64,000 bases of DNA from Capsicum annuum (GCF_002878395.1 NC_061114.1:145142560-145206559); one strand, 5' to 3'; positions 46,790 to 59,260 are shown, counted from the first letter of the stretch. Translations and numbers: made by a program. The notes: generated by a model from the sequence alone, not told the origin.

Positions 46790-47490
46790 ATATAAAGACA
46801 AAAGAGAATGCATGCTTCAGAAAGATCTTTGACATGTTCAGAGGGCTTCATATTAACTTTTCTCTTTTAGAATTTTTTCCTAAAAATTCCCAAGTACGCT
46901 AAGTACTTGAAGGATGTGGAGTCTAAGAAAGTTAAGCTACAGGATGTTGAGACAGGAGCACTCACTGAGGAGTGTAGTTTTTTGGTGATACAGAAAATGC
47001 CCCAAAAGCTCACAGACCCTGGGAGTTTCACTCTTCCAATTCAAATTAGCAATAGTAAGGTTGTATGTGGACTTATTTACTTAGGGACAAATATCAACTT
47101 GATGCCTCTATCCTTGTTTAACACGTTAGGCTTGGGGAAGCCGAGATCGAGCACTATGATTTTTCTATTGGAAGATCGAACCCTAGCCCATCCCAAATGA
47201 ATCATAGAGGATGTTCTCACCAAGGTTGGTAAGTTTATTATTCCTTCTAACTATATAGTTTTAGATTTTTAGGTAGATAAAAGAGTGTCAGTCATCTTGG
47301 GACATCCATTCTTTAGAACGGGAGGAGATTTTATAGATGTGAGAGAGGGCACAGTCATATTGAATCTGAATGATGAAGAGATGGTATTCAAAATGTACAA
47401 ACTGCTCAAGACACTATCCCGCTATAAAGATTTGTGCATGATTACTATGATTGAAGGGGATAAGTTTGGGGTGGTGGAGTTTATTCCATA
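46790..47490 (+). pseudogene. G gag end and protease (broken)
   Basis: Athila-type gag-protease on the plus strand. FRGLHINFSLLEFF-like linker sequence at about 46830-46880 is followed by a one-base insertion near 46885. Then KYLKDVESKKVKLQDVETG, LTEECSFLVIQKMPQKL and IYLGTNINLMPLSLFNTLGL appear, with the protease Asp changed to Tyr in the DLGASINLMP box. After TGA at 47198 the frame continues EDVLTKVGKFIIP, then VILGHPFFRTGGDFIDVREG, LNDEEMVFKMYK and LCMITMIEGD up to TAA at 47489. Better preserved than X1 and X2, and a different subfamily. Confidence 0.88.
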
Positions 47491-47715
47491 AATGACCTCT
47501 TTAAAGTTTTACACTGAGTATCCTAAGCCTCCAATATCACAACCTGATAATGACGCAAATTGATGATCCTGAAAGGGATAAGTTTGAGAAGGTTTTTGAC
47601 CTTTAAAGTTCACACTTAAGATGATTAAAATAAATAAGAAAATGGTATCCTAGTGTAAGGAAGAGGATGAAAGAAAATAGATAAGTTTTATTTTGGGTCA
47701 CACGATACTAAATCA

Positions 47716-47740
47716 GGCGCTGCTTAGGAGGCAACCCAAG
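47716..47740 (+). other. Conserved AGGCAACCC block, G
   Basis: GGCGCTGCTTAGGAGGCAAC followed by CCAAG, 0.2 kb after the protease stop. It is the same block as in X1 and X2, in an element of another subfamily and on the opposite strand. Confidence 0.78.
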
Positions 47741-49337
47741 TTAAGTTAAGTTTTTTTAAATTATTTTTAGTTTTTTGACTTCACTAGTTTTTGTTTGTGT
47801 TGAGTCACAGTTTAATAGGAAGTTTGAGTACTAGAAACATAGGCTAAGGAGCATGGCGAAGACTAAGTGTGGGGTTCTTGGACTCTCTTGATGTACAAAG
47901 ATTTTACTAGGTAGGCCAAGAGGCCTCAGGGAGTATTTCTATCTCTACTTTTAAGTATACTTTGGGGACAAAGTAGATTTTGAAGTGTGAGGTAGGGAAA
48001 TTCCCATTTTTAGAGTAAATTTAAATTTTTTTTGTGTTAGGACTAAGTGACATTCTTGTTGGCACTATATTTGACTGCATGATGCAAGTGTTTTGGTAGT
48101 AAAAAGCATGTTGATTGTGTGAATTATTACTTTTGAGACTCCTAACCTCATAATTATGACTCTTGTATTTATAGGCTTAATGTTGAATTCATGCTATTAT
48201 TTGGTTGAGAGTTTATGATGATCCTACTTGATTTGAGCATGTGCTATGAGTGCGTAAGTTATTTGTACATTCCTTCTTCCATTTGGTGCTTGAACTTGCC
48301 TGGTTTGTGTGCAAAGTAAAATAAAAAGTATGGGTTTAGGAGTTGATATAGGTATTTCTTTTATAGCCATGTTTTATACCTCTTTTTTAACTACCCTTGC
48401 GCATAATCATCATTAGCCTTATTGAGCCTTTAGCTTATTCTTTGGCAGCCTTATATGTAGCCTAAATCCCCTTCTTTGATAGACCTTACTTTGATCAAAG
48501 CTCCACAGTTCTTTAGTGTTAGACTAATTAAGTTAAGGATTTAGAAATTCAATTAGGAGAAAGGTGAAATTGAAGCCCCAAAATAATGGCTATTGGTGTT
48601 CAAAAAATAATACATGTTATGGTTGGGAGTTACGTAATGTAAAAAGAAAAGGAATTTTTTTCTAATTGAATAAGTTGTGAATATATAATACTCCCATCAT
48701 AGTCTGAATGAGCTTAATAAGATGGGAAAAATAAAACAAGTAGGTAGACAAAAATGTTGTAAGTTGGTTGTTAGAGATTAGTCTTAATTGTATATTGTGA
48801 TACATTAAAGTTCTTAGGGAAGATAGTCACTATTACTGGCCATAATAGTTCCTACCTAAAATTTATCTTACATTACAATCCTTAAAAACCTATTTGTTCT
48901 AATCTTTAAGATTTTGATATTAGTTGAGTTCTACACTAAGGGAAAGGTTATGGTTCATCTTGTGTAACATGTGAATTCCTTGTGAGAGTGAGATTAATTT
49001 GATTCTTGTACACATTTAGTGATAAATTACTTTTATGTGAGTGATTATTGGTAACTCTCTTGCAGTAAGGGCACATGTTTGATGATAGTTAGGTTGTTAG
49101 TTTGGTCTTTAATTGAACAATATGCATGAGTTTGCCAACTAGGTGAGTCCATTCCTAAGGCTAGAATGTTTTGGAGTAGTATTCTGTAACTTTCAATTTT
49201 GTTTGTAACATGCTTAGTGTAAGAACTTGCATTCTGTGTAGTTATGGTAGCACTAGATTGAGTGTATTTTATGTAGCAGAAGTGTGGAGTTACCTTATCT
49301 TTGGATGCTTAGAGTAAATAGTTATTCGAGGATGAAA
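47741..49337 (+). other. G 3' noncoding region
   Basis: 1.6 kb without a usable frame, T-rich on the plus strand. It corresponds in position to the 3' noncoding regions of X1 and X2. No RT or integrase and no second ORF recognised. Confidence 0.6.
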
Positions 49338-49358
49338 AAGGTTTTAAGTGTGGGGTGG
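49338..49358 (+). other. Polypurine tract of G
   Basis: AAAGGTTTTAAGTGTGGGGTGG behind CGAGGATGAA, the layout of Athila-type elements, directly before a TGATGTTGG LTR start. Confidence 0.75.
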
Positions 49359-50515
49359 TGATGTTGGTTGTATTTATGCACTTTAGTGTTGTTATCCTAG
49401 CATATTAAGCCTTGTTTTGAGGACAATTCATGTTATTTATGTGTTAACAATGATATTAATAAGCGTTGAAGTGCTTATTTATATGATTACAATGTTTAAA
49501 TGTGTTTTCAATCAAGTTTGGACTTGAATTGGTCATTTAGAGTCTAGACAGGGAAAACTAGTTTAAATGTGTTTTCAATCAAATGGCACTTTCCAGTGAG
49601 CGAAGGCGTATAGGGCAGGTGCCCCCTTTATATGGGTGGACTAGATCCCTTGAATCCTCCTTCAGAGTGGTGGACTAAGAAAGGCGCTCCCCATACATTC
49701 CGGTGGTGTAGAACCCACGATGCCCCTCTATTCCCATATGACTAATTGCCTTCCACTATAAATTGAATACTTTAAATACATTGTAAACACTTTTGGAAAA
49801 TTTTAGACTTGGAGATAGTCTCATAAACACTTCTTTTAGGGTTTATTTCTCTTTAACATAGATTTTTATTGTATTTAATGATGTACTCAATTTTTTTGAT
49901 TACAATTATGTCTATTAGTAGCTAAATGCCCCCTTTTAAAGGGTAAAGACAAGACCATGACTACGATTGCTACGAATTGATTTTGTTTTATTTATTTATC
50001 ATATTTGGTTATTTTTTTACCCTTGTTATAATTATTTTAAGGATTCTCTACCCTTAGATCACATTTATTGTCGACTTTGTAATCTCGGGAGGGGGAATAG
50101 GAAGTAGAACGTGAGGGGTAAATAGATTAGGGTTCTTATTGTTTTATAAAATAGGGGATTTTAATTAGCATCTTGGATAGGGATATACTTCAAAGCCTTA
50201 CTGGGTTTACTACGAGATGAGATATAAATGCATTTAGCTTAGTTGTCACATCCCCACTCAACGATGTTTTGTGGCTCTAAGTTAGATAGGTGGTTAGAGG
50301 TTGGGAGACCATGATTATAAAATCAACGCCGTGAATTATCAACCAGGATAATTAACATAACCGATGAATTTTAATAGCATAGTATGATTGTTCATATTTC
50401 TTTAGTCCCGGGTTTTCATCCATTGATTGTTCAAAGTGTATTCTTTCACGCACTGTTTAATTTACTTTTAGTTTTTAAATTTTAAAAACACCTTTGGTTA
50501 TACTTACACTGATTA
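49359..50515 (+). repeat. G LTR, 3'-truncated
   Basis: It begins TGATGTTGGTTGTATTTATG after the polypurine tract. It has a TATA box at 49757-49764 and a leader ending with GGGTTTATTTCTC. It runs to about 50515, where RT-coding sequence begins without the expected LTR end, so the LTR is truncated or recombined at that point. Confidence 0.65.
49757..49764 (+). promoter_or_regulatory. TATA box of G LTR
   Basis: TATAAATT in the context CCACTATAAATTGAATAC, about 0.4 kb into the LTR; a canonical plant core promoter. Confidence 0.6.
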
Positions 50516-50524
50516 ACCTTTAGA

Positions 50525-51833
50525 TATGCTTGCACTGATCAAAGTATTCATGGATGATTTCTCAGTAGTCAGAGATTCTTATGATGATTACGTAGCACAT
50601 CTAGCCAGTACATTGCAATGATGTGAGCAGTGAAATTTGGTGTTAAATTGGAAAACATGTCACTTCATAGAGATAGAAGTCATAGTGTAAAGAAACAAGA
50701 TCTTTATGTAGGGAATTGTGGTGGACAGTGCAAAGATAGAGGTAATCAAGAAATTGCCACTGTCGATAGTAGACAAAGGTATACGAAACATATTGGGTTG
50801 GGCAAGTTTCTATATAAGAATCCTCAAGGGCTTTTATAAAATTGCAGCCCCACCATGAAAACTTTTAGAGAAGGAGGTAAATTTCATATTTGATGTTGAG
50901 TGTCTCAAGGCTTTCAAATGCTCAATGGAGAGTTTGATTTTTTTGCCTATTATTGTTTCACCAGACTGTTATTCACCTTTTGAGGTAATGTATGATGAAA
51001 GATGAGTGGACTTGGGTGCTTTCCTTGCCCAAAGAAGTGAGAAGCTCTTTCTTCCTATATATTATGCAAACAAAGCCCTAAACACTGCACAGAAAAACTA
51101 TACTATTACATAGAAAGATTTTCTTATGGTTGCTTTTGCTTTTGAGAAGTTTTCGCCCTACATGATTGGGACCAAGGTGACAGTTCATACTAAAAATGAA
51201 ATATTGAGGTACTTGATGATGAATAAAGATGCAAACTTTAACTGATTCATTGGGTACTCTTTCTACAAGAACTTAATTTTGATGATAAAGATCAAAAAGT
51301 GAAAGAGAATCAAGTCATAGACCACTTATCCAAACTTGAAGATCTGACAAGCTAGAAACTAATTAATGATCTTAAGATAGATGATTATTTTCTAGATGAG
51401 TGTGTGCTACCAGCATCTCATGATCCGATTTCCTAGTTTTCTTGTTTTGCTGATTACATGTCAAGTAATCTCATTCCAAAATATTTATCCTTCAAGCAAT
51501 GATGAAGATTTATGCATTAGGTCAGGGAATTTATCTGAGATGAGCTATATTTGTTCAAGTTTTGAGTTGATTGAGTGATTTAGAGATGTATACCAGAGAT
51601 GGAGCTGATGAGCATTCTAGATGCTTATCATTCATCACCACTTGGGGGCCATCAGAGTGATACACGGACTACTCATAAGATTCTACAATATGGGTTCTAT
51701 TGTCCTACATTCTACAAGGATGAATATGATTTTCCATATTCTTATGACCAGTGCCAGTTTCAAGGAAATAATTCGCAATGCCATGAACTCCTAATGACAC
51801 CTACTTTAGAGTTGGAGTGACCCAACCCAACCC
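50525..51833 (+). pseudogene. Athila-type pol fragment: RT, RNase H, integrase start
   Basis: The fragment opens inside the RT palm with FMDDFSVVRDSYDDYVAHLA (catalytic Asp-Asp kept), then NLVLNWKTCHF, ILGWASFYIRILKGF and LLEKEVNFIFD. RNase H follows: PDCYSPFEVMYDER, FLAQRSEKLFLPIYYANKAL, NYTIT and AFEKFSPYMIGTKVTVHTKN. The integrase N-terminal zinc region is LDAYHSSPLGGHQSDTRTTH, then DQCQFQGNNSQCHELLMTP. It stops at 51833 before the integrase core. The frame is broken many times. The style differs from the Tekay/Del pol of F and E3 (FMDDFSVV against FIDDILVYS), so it belongs to the Athila lineage, perhaps the kind of element that could serve X1, X2 and G in trans. Confidence 0.88.
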
Positions 51834-51946
51834 AGGGACTTGTTGTAATGCGAATCCCATGTCCAGCTAGGACTGGGGACCACCGTCATTACCCAACCTA
51901 ACCAACCTACACATTTCCTGAGTCGGATAAAACTGAAATGTATAAC
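51834..51946. other. Unassigned spacer
   Basis: About 113 bp with CCCAACCCAACCCAGGGACT near its start. No similarity recognised. With 62166 onward it forms the pre-insertion site of E3. Confidence 0.4.
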
Positions 51947-51951
51947 ATGAT
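51947..51951. repeat. Target site duplication of E3, left
   Basis: ATGAT, identical to 62166-62170. Confidence 0.8.
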
Positions 51952-52498
51952 TGTAATACCCCATACTTTTTCCTAGCTAATTTCTTCTTAAGAATGTCTA
52001 GAATTATCTTCTAAATTAAATGATGGTTATTCCATGATGAATTTCATGATTTCCTTTTTTTCATGTGGGGAATTCAATAAGCTTTCCATCGATATAAGAT
52101 TTGTCCAAATTCGATAACCGAGTCAGAAGTTAAAACTATTTCAAGTTCCCATTGTAAGAAAACACCATATTAGTCACTGGTGCGGTGCACCAGAAGTGGA
52201 AATGAAATTTGACAAATTCCTGTAGGGGTCTGCGATTATAATACATCGCTCCAGGGCCTAAATTCAGAATTGTCCTTTTCCATTGTCTTAGCGCGATTTG
52301 CTCCGCGTCTCACTAAAGTTCTAGGTCCCAAAATAAGGGGAAACGTGATGGGTCTGTATCTCACTATCCCTCAATTACCCAATTGTTATATTCCAGTGAC
52401 ATGATGCGATAGCCCTATATCACGCCAGGGGTTTAGATTGGGAAAATTTCCCAGAAACTAAATGATGAGTTTAGGTTAAAAGGTTCAACTTCCCACAC

Positions 52499-52507
52499 CT
52501 ATTTAAG
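52499..52507 (+). promoter_or_regulatory. TATA-like box of E3 5' LTR
   Basis: CTATTTAAG in the context CACCTATTTAAGCCCTTTAA, unchanged in the 3' LTR (60194-60202). About 1.96 kb of LTR lies downstream and would be transcribed. Confidence 0.5.
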
Positions 52508-53390
52508 CCCTTTAACACGTGATTCCACCACATTTCACCCAAAATATGCTCTCTACTCTCAAAAACCTCTCAAGAACAAGATAGGGTTTTCATATAAGAT
52601 CTAATTCAAAGAAAGTTTCACTATCTATTTTCACTAAATCTATGCATAGTGTTCATTCATGGACTCCTTTAATCTATGAAGTCCAAGAATCCATCTTCCT
52701 ACTTCAAGTTAGGGATTTTCTTTAAGATTTCATGATTGGATTGTTCTTGTTTATGTTGACAAATGATAAATTGAATTCTACTCCATGTTGGGTTATAATT
52801 TCTATGTGGGTTTAATTATTATAGATATAGATTCATGCAAACCTATGACTAAACCCTTGAATGATGAAATTAGAATGTGACCATGATACTTAATTGTTGT
52901 ACAATAATGTTTACATGTACCATGCCTACTATATGATTAATTTAATGCCTAAATAAAGCAAAAGTGCCAAACTAGCATGTTGTCATGAAATCCCCATGTA
53001 TGTACAAGCTTATGCCTACCCCCTGTTTGATAAAATGCTTCAGTAAATGTATTATGGTGATTATTATGTATTCAATCAAGTCCTGCTTTTTCAGTTTCCT
53101 TCTATCGAGTTGTGGGGGTACTTGTACTTGAAGCATTAGCTGTGTGCCTAGAGTCATGTGATGGTTTCACGATACTCTCAGTCTAGCTATGATCCTTAGA
53201 CTTCAGACAGTCTTATGACTTAGGAAATCTCCAAGATCTCATGACCACAGTCAGTTGTCTGATATCAATAGTATTCTGTCAGTCAACGGAATTTTGTAAC
53301 TCAGTCCATGTTTAGTTCAGTAAATCATGTTCAGTGTCTTTTCAAATGGGAGTAGAAATTAGCACCGAGTGAACCCAAGGATGGGAACTC

Positions 53391-53560
53391 ACCTATTATA
53401 TGAGGGTGTTTATTCTTAGAAACAATCCTTTTATTCTAGAAATATTTAGCCAGCATAGGTTGAGACATCATAGCCTGCTATATGAGGGTAGATGAAATGG
53501 CTTAGCCCCCTATATGGGGGTTCCCACCTTTCTCACTAGAGTTACCTATTATACTAGGGT
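53391..53560 (+). repeat. Four-module repeat cluster in E3 5' LTR
   Basis: Modules ACCTATTATATGAGGGT (53391), GCCTGCTATATGAGGGT (53473), GCCCCCTATATGGGGGT (53505) and ACCTATTATACTAGGGT (53544), spacing 82, 32, 39. The third is almost a perfect inverted repeat. Confidence 0.82.
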
Positions 53561-54468
53561 CACTCACATATTTTTCTAACCAGTGGCGCAGTGCTGACAC
53601 CCTTCGAATCAGGGCATAGATTGGATCGCAATTCAGCTATAATGCATTATTTGGGGCATTTCGGTTAGGTTACTAACTCCTACAGTCTTAGTATTAGTCT
53701 CAGTAAAAGAACTCAGATAATTCTTTAGATTTCAGGACTGTCAGATATAGTAAACTCTGATACAGTACAAAACTCAAATAGTTCCATCAGATTTAGGGCT
53801 GTCAAATACAGCCACTCATGTTATTAGTTATATTCAAATTTAGTAATCATGTTATCACATTTTTAGTGTCAGTTGTTATGTCTCATACATATATTCTCAC
53901 GCTCATGATAGTTAGTCAGTTATTATTATTGTTCAAGCATATGAACCCCATGCATTCAGCTTACCTCACATGCATACCAGTCTATTCAAAGTACTGACGC
54001 ATTTGCGCTATGGTGTCTTATACAATAGGTTTAGAAACACGAGCTCCAGAGCAATAGTAGATTCTAGATATCTGCAGACAGAGTTAGAAGTAAGTCCTCA
54101 TCTTTTAAGGACCTGATTATTTCCCTATTATCTCATTAATAAGTTTATTACTTGGAGTTAGTTAGGGACATGTCACATCAACTCCTAACTCAGATAGTTC
54201 AATCATGTAGAGGCTTTCTAGACTATTATATTTCAGACTTCAGTATGTTTAATTTTGTGTTGGGTATTCTATTACCCCATTCAAATGTTATATCATTCAG
54301 ATCATGTTCAATATTGAACCTTATGGCCTTTCAGTGCATGTTTTCGCATCATTATGTCATATTATATAGTGCACAGGTACAAATATTAGTCATGAGTTAG
54401 TTTGTAGTCCTTAGGGGTCATGAGCACCGTGTAGCATTTCGAGTATTATATTTGGGGCATCGCAAACT

Positions 54469-54481
54469 TGGTATCAAAGCC
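54469..54481 (+). other. Primer binding site of E3
   Basis: TGGTATCAAAGCC, one change from TGGTATCAGAGCC, four bases after the LTR end. Confidence 0.88.
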
Positions 54482-54686
54482 TAAGGTTCTATAGCATCCT
54501 AGGAAGTCTTAAAGCTGCATCTAGTAGAGTCTTGTACATCGGTATGTTGTGTGCCATATTTATGTACAGGAAGCTATAAGATGTTTTAGGGACAGTTTCC
54601 TTTCTTTCTGTATTCATGTCATACCAGTGAGCATAATCTCAGGTAAATTTCTATTCTAATCCGTTTCTCCCTTTCTTCTATAGAAA

Positions 54687-55740
54687 ACATGTGTCCTAAA
54701 AGAAGAAACAGAAATTAGTCAGCCCCTTCAGCCCGAAGATCCTTTGGGCGATTATGTTTCTCATGCGGGGTTCAACACCGCATTCGCTACTCTTACTCAG
54801 TTAGTTGCCACTTAAAATAAATGGCCAGCAGTCATTCCGTCCGACCCAATAGCGAACTAAGCGTAGCTAGGATATAGGACTTTAGCCAAATAAATTCTCC
54901 ATCCTTTCTCGGGTCTAAGACAGATGAGGACCCTCAGGAATTCCCAGATAAGGTTCAGAAGGTTACTTATATCATGGGGATGACTACTGTTAAGAGTATA
55001 GAGCTATCTGCATATTAGTTGCAGGATGTTGCTCACACTTAGTTCAAGTAGTGGAAGTCATAGATGGAAGATGAAGCAAGGCCATTTGAGTGGGAGGATT
55101 TTGCATCTTTTTTCCACTATAGATTCTTTCCCCTAGAGCTTAGGAAAGCTAAGGTGTTAGAATTCATCAACCTTAGGAACGGCAATATGACAGCAAAAGA
55201 GTATTCTCTTAAGTATACTCAATTATCCAGATATGCCCCTCATATGGTACAGATAACAGGGCAAGGATGAGTAAGTACATTTTAGGTGTGAATGATAGCA
55301 TAGTTAGTGAGTGCAGATCTATCATGCTAAATAGTGACATAACTTTAGCAAAGATTATGACTGATGCCCAGCAAATTGATGAGCAAAACATTAAGATGAG
55401 GGAGAAACAGAATAAGAAGGCTAAGACAGGTAGTTTCAACTTCGCTCATCCTAAGTTAGAAGAAGTAACCCGTTCTTAGTTTCGTCCTTCTATAGATAGT
55501 GCTCCATTTCCTAAGTTTAGAGAGGGTAACAAAGACAGAGCGCCAGGCTCTAACACCCAGGGTAGTATTATTAGTGCCCGCACCTATCCTCTTTGCCAGA
55601 CTTGTGGCAAGCACCATTAGGGTATTTTTAGAGATGGCAGTGGTTTGTTTTGGATGTGGCAAGTCAGGCCACAGAGTCAGAGACTGTCCTCAGCCAAGTC
55701 CTTAGGGTCAACAGAATCACTCCTCAGCTTAGTTCGGTCA
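54687..55740 (+). pseudogene. E3 gag (broken)
   Basis: Nucleocapsid/capsid gene. A possible start is MCPKRRNRN at 54687, soon followed by a stop. Core segments: SKTDEDPQEFPDKVQKVTYI (from about 54913), FEWEDFASFFHYRFFPLELR (from 55085), FINLRNGNMTAKEYSLKYTQ and LSRYAPHMV. After a frameshift at about 55265 comes MTDAQQIDEQNIKMREKQNK. The CCHC zinc knuckle CFGCGKSGHRVRDC at about 55648-55690 is intact. Typical Tekay/Del gag. Several stops are TAG in the place of Gln. Confidence 0.9.
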
Positions 55741-55789
55741 CCTAAATCAGCAGGGCGCCATCTCCAGTGCTACTAGTGGGCAACACCCA

Positions 55790-56330
55790 AATCATTTCTA
55801 TGCTCTTTAGTCCTGATAAGATCAAGAAAATTCTTTTAATGTGGTTACTGGTACTTTACAGATCTTTTGTGTGCATGTTTATGCTTTGCTAGATCCAGGA
55901 GCTTCTTTGTCTTTTGTCACTCCTTATGTAGCAGTTGATTTCAGAGTCAGTCCTGAAATTCTAGCGAAGCCCTTTTTAGTCTCTACCTCAGCGGGTAAAA
56001 CCATCATAGCTCGACGGGTATACAGGAACTGCCCAATTATAATGTTGCAGAAAGCCACTTCAGCAGACTTAATCAAATTAGAGATGAATAATTTTGACGT
56101 TATTCTCGGCATGGATTGGCTTTATTCCTGCTATGCCACAATCAACTACAGAAATAGAATAATCTAATTTTAGTTCCCAAATGAACCCGTCCTTGAGTGA
56201 AAGGGTAGTGTATCCACTTTTAGGGGTCAACTTGTTTCCTACCTTCGGTCAAGGAAAATCATATCTAAAGGATGTGTCTATCATCTTATTTGAGTTAAGT
56301 ACACTAGTTTTGAAACTCCCAGCCTTGAAT
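55790..56330 (+). pseudogene. E3 aspartic protease (largely open)
   Basis: Processes the polyprotein. From 55841 the frame is open for 108 codons: HVYALLDPGASLSFVTPYVA carries the active site (Asp-Pro-Gly, as usual in this lineage), then FDVILGMDWLYSCYATINYR. It closes at TAA 56165 near the end of the domain. Relatives continue into a linker towards RT; here that linker is broken. Confidence 0.9.
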
Positions 56331-57300
56331 TAGTTCCAGTTATAGGTGAATATTTAGACGTCTTTCTCGAAGATCTTCCAGGAATTCATCCCCAAAAGGA
56401 AATAGACTTCGGTATTGATCTTCATTAAGATACTCAGCCTATCTCTATTCTGCTATATAGAATGGTACTAGCATAACTCAGAGAATTGAAAGAATAATTG
56501 AAAGATCTCTTAGATAAGGGATTCATCAGGCCCAACGTTTCCCCGTGGGGCACTCCAGTATTATTCGTCAACAAGAGAGACGGTTCTATTAGGATGTTTG
56601 TAGACTACCGTCAATTCAATAAGGTCATGGTCAAGAATAAGTATCCTCTTGCCAGAATTGATGACTTGTTTGACCAACTTTAGGGTGCTATTTATTTCTC
56701 TCAGATAGACCTTAGATTCGGCTATCATCAGCTCAGAGTCAGAGAATATGACATTCTAAAAATAGCTTTTTGGACCTGATATGGTCACTTTAAATTCTTT
56801 GTTATGTCATTTGGTCTTACCAATTCCCTAGCCGCTTTTATGGACTTGATAAACCGTATGTTCAGGTAGTACTTAGAAATGTTAATCAAAATCTTCATAG
56901 ATGATATTCTGATCTATTCCTGCTGTGAGGGTGATTATGGAAACCATCTCAGAATAGTACTTTAGACTCTCAGAGGTCATCAGCTATTCACAAAATTTAG
57001 TAAGTACAAATTTTGGCTAAGGTCAGTAGCATTCCCTGGTCACATCATTTCTGGTGATGGTATTAGAGTTTATCCTCAAAATATCAAAGCAGTAAGAAAC
57101 TAGCCTAAACCTATCTTTTTATTAGATATCAGGAGTTTCTTAGGTTTGGCTAGCTATTACTGATGGTTTGTTGAGGGATTTTCTTCTATTGCATCCCCTA
57201 TGTCTAGATTGTCTTAGAAGAAAGTAAAGTTTTAGTGGTCAAATCCTTGTGAGAAGAGTTTTCAGGAGTTGAAGACTCGACTCACGTCAGCTCCAGTCTT
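56331..57300 (+). pseudogene. E3 reverse transcriptase (broken)
   Basis: YLDVFLEDLPGIHPQKEIDF opens the region. Then come [50 protein letters not shown], the catalytic FIDDILIYS (Asp codons 56900-56905, intact) and RSFLGLASYY. The frame is interrupted by stops at many points, several being TAG where F or relatives have Gln (for example after FDQL near 56682). No shift is needed through most of the domain. Confidence 0.9.
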
Positions 57301-57880
57301 AGCTCTCCCAGATGGTTCAGATGGGTTCGTAGTGTATTTTGATGCATCCATAGTAGGTTTGATTTGTGTCTTCATGCAGAATGGTAAGGTCATAGCCTAT
57401 GCCTCCAGATAACTTAATCCCTATGAGGGAATTATCCTAATCATGATCCTGAGTTAGCAGCCGTAGTCTTCACCTTGAAGATTTGGAGGCATTATCTATA
57501 CGATGTTCATTTAGATGTGTTCACTAATCATAAAAGTCTTCAATATGTCTTTTCTCAAAAATATCTCAATCTTCGTCAGATAAGGTGGTTAGTGCTGTTG
57601 AAAGATTATGATATGAATGTCCTTTTCATCCGAGCAAATCCAACGTAGTGGACGACGCTCTCAATTGACCGTTTATGGGTAGTGTTGCACAAATGGATGA
57701 TAGTAAGATAAAATTATCTCAGGAAATCCATCAGCTTTCCAGACTAGGTGTTTACTTAGTCGATACAGATAAGGGTGATATATGGGTTCAGCGTAGTTTA
57801 GAATCATCTCTAGTTTACGAGGTCAAAGAAAAGCAATATAGAGATCCCAGCCTTGTCAAGTTGAAAGAGTCAGTTTAGGA
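57301..57880 (+). pseudogene. E3 RNase H (broken)
   Basis: GFVVYFDASIVGLICVFMQN, AYASR, then a frameshift near 57430. Then KIWRHYLYDVHLDVFTNHKS (Asp of FTDHK is Asn), LQYVFSQKYLNL and a decayed end. A linker QEIHQLSRLGVYLVDTDKGD (from 57720) leads to integrase. Confidence 0.85.
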
Positions 57881-59260
57881 TCACAAAATAGAGGTTTTCG
57901 CCCAAGAGGGAGATAGTGTTCTTCATTGTCATGGTCATCTCTATGTTCCAGGTATAGATGACTTAAGGAAGTAAATTATTGAAGAAGTGCATAGTACATA
58001 CTATTCTATTCATTCAGGTGCCATAAAGATGTACGATAGATTATAGGAAGTCTATTAGTGGAGTGGGATAACGAGAGATGTTGCAGTGTTTGTGGCTAAG
58101 TGCTCTACATGTCAGCAGGTTAAGATAGAGCATCTGAAGTCTAGTGGTCCTATGCAGGAGTTTATTATTCCTACTTGGAAGTGGGAAGAAGTGAATATAG
58201 ACTTCGTGATGGGTTTGCCTCGAACTCATCATCAACATGATTCAGTCTAGGTCATTATAGAGAGAATGACCAAATCAACCCATTTTCTTTCAGTCCATAC
58301 CTCTTATTCAGCTAAGATTTATGCCAAACTCTACATCAGGGAGTTGATCATATTGCACTGTGTTCCACTATCTATTATCTCAGAAAGAGGTACCTAGTTT
58401 ACCTCTCATTTCTGGAAAGCATTCCAAAAGGGTCTTGGTACCCAAGTTCATCTTAGTATAACCTTTCATCCTTCGACAGATGATCAAGCACAAAGGACCA
58501 TTCAGATATTACAAGATATGCTAAGGGCGTGGGCAATCAATTTCAAGGGAAGTTGGGATCACCACTTACCTTTAATTGAGTTTGCATACAATAACAACTA
58601 TAATTCTCGAATTCAGATGGCTCCCTTCAAAGCTCTCTATGATAGGAGATATAGATCTTCAATTGTTGGTTTAAAGTGATTGAGGCCTCAGTTATAGGGC
58701 CTGACTTAGTATTCGATACCTTAGAAAAAGCCCAGTTGATTAGACAAAGACTCCAGGCTGCTCAAAGCCAACAGAAGTCTTATGCAATTATTTGTAGAAA
58801 AGATCTCGAGTTCAAGATTGGTGACTATGTGTATCTTAAGATCTCTCCCATGAAGAGAGTGAAGCGGTTTGGAAAGAAAGGGAAACTCATTCCCAGATGT
58901 GTCGGTCCCTTCAAGATTCACATTCGATTCAGCGAGGTAGCTTATGAGCTCAAATTGCCTTCAAACCTAGCCTCAGTTTATCTAGTTTTTCATATCTCTT
59001 TTCTTAAGAGGGCATAGGTGACCCATTGTTGTAATCCTTTTTCAGAGCATTGATGTTTAGAACACTCTCTCTTATGAAATGATTTTAGTTGAAATCTTAG
59101 ACTATCAGACTCGTAGATTGAGGAACAAAGAAGTCCCTCTAGTTAAAGTTCTTTGGTAAAATTTGTCTGTCGAGGGATCTACTTAGAAAGTACAGAAATA
59201 TATACGTACCAAGTATCCTCAACTCTTCTTTGCCAACTTAGATCAAGCTTAAGGTAAGAG
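57881..59260 (+). pseudogene. E3 integrase and chromodomain, catalytic residues lost
   Basis: The zinc-binding region keeps both cysteines (AKCSTCQQVKIEH, from about 58096). Of the catalytic triad only the first Asp remains (58200-58202, IDFVMGLP). The second Asp is Glu (58383-58385, IISERGT) and the Glu is Gln (58491-58493, DDQAQRT). The C-terminal part 58676-59017 is open: LVFDTLEKAQLIRQRLQAAQ, YLKISPMKRVKRFGKKGKLI and [15 protein letters not shown] decayed chromodomain tail lies at about 59085-59255 ([13 protein letters not shown]). A frameshift lies near 58672. Confidence 0.9.

Larger units (their letters stand above)
51952..54464 (+). repeat. 5' LTR of E3
   Basis: 2513 bp. It begins TGTAATACCCCATACTTTTT and ends GGGGCATCGCA. 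Compared with the 3' LTR it lacks about 11 bases at 52640, which removes the splice-donor-like AAGGTATGC kept in the other copy. Confidence 0.92.

Noticed and set aside
55209..56112. Minus-strand frames of 62-76 codons
   Set aside because: Antisense to E3 gag and protease, which are clearly recognisable on the plus strand.
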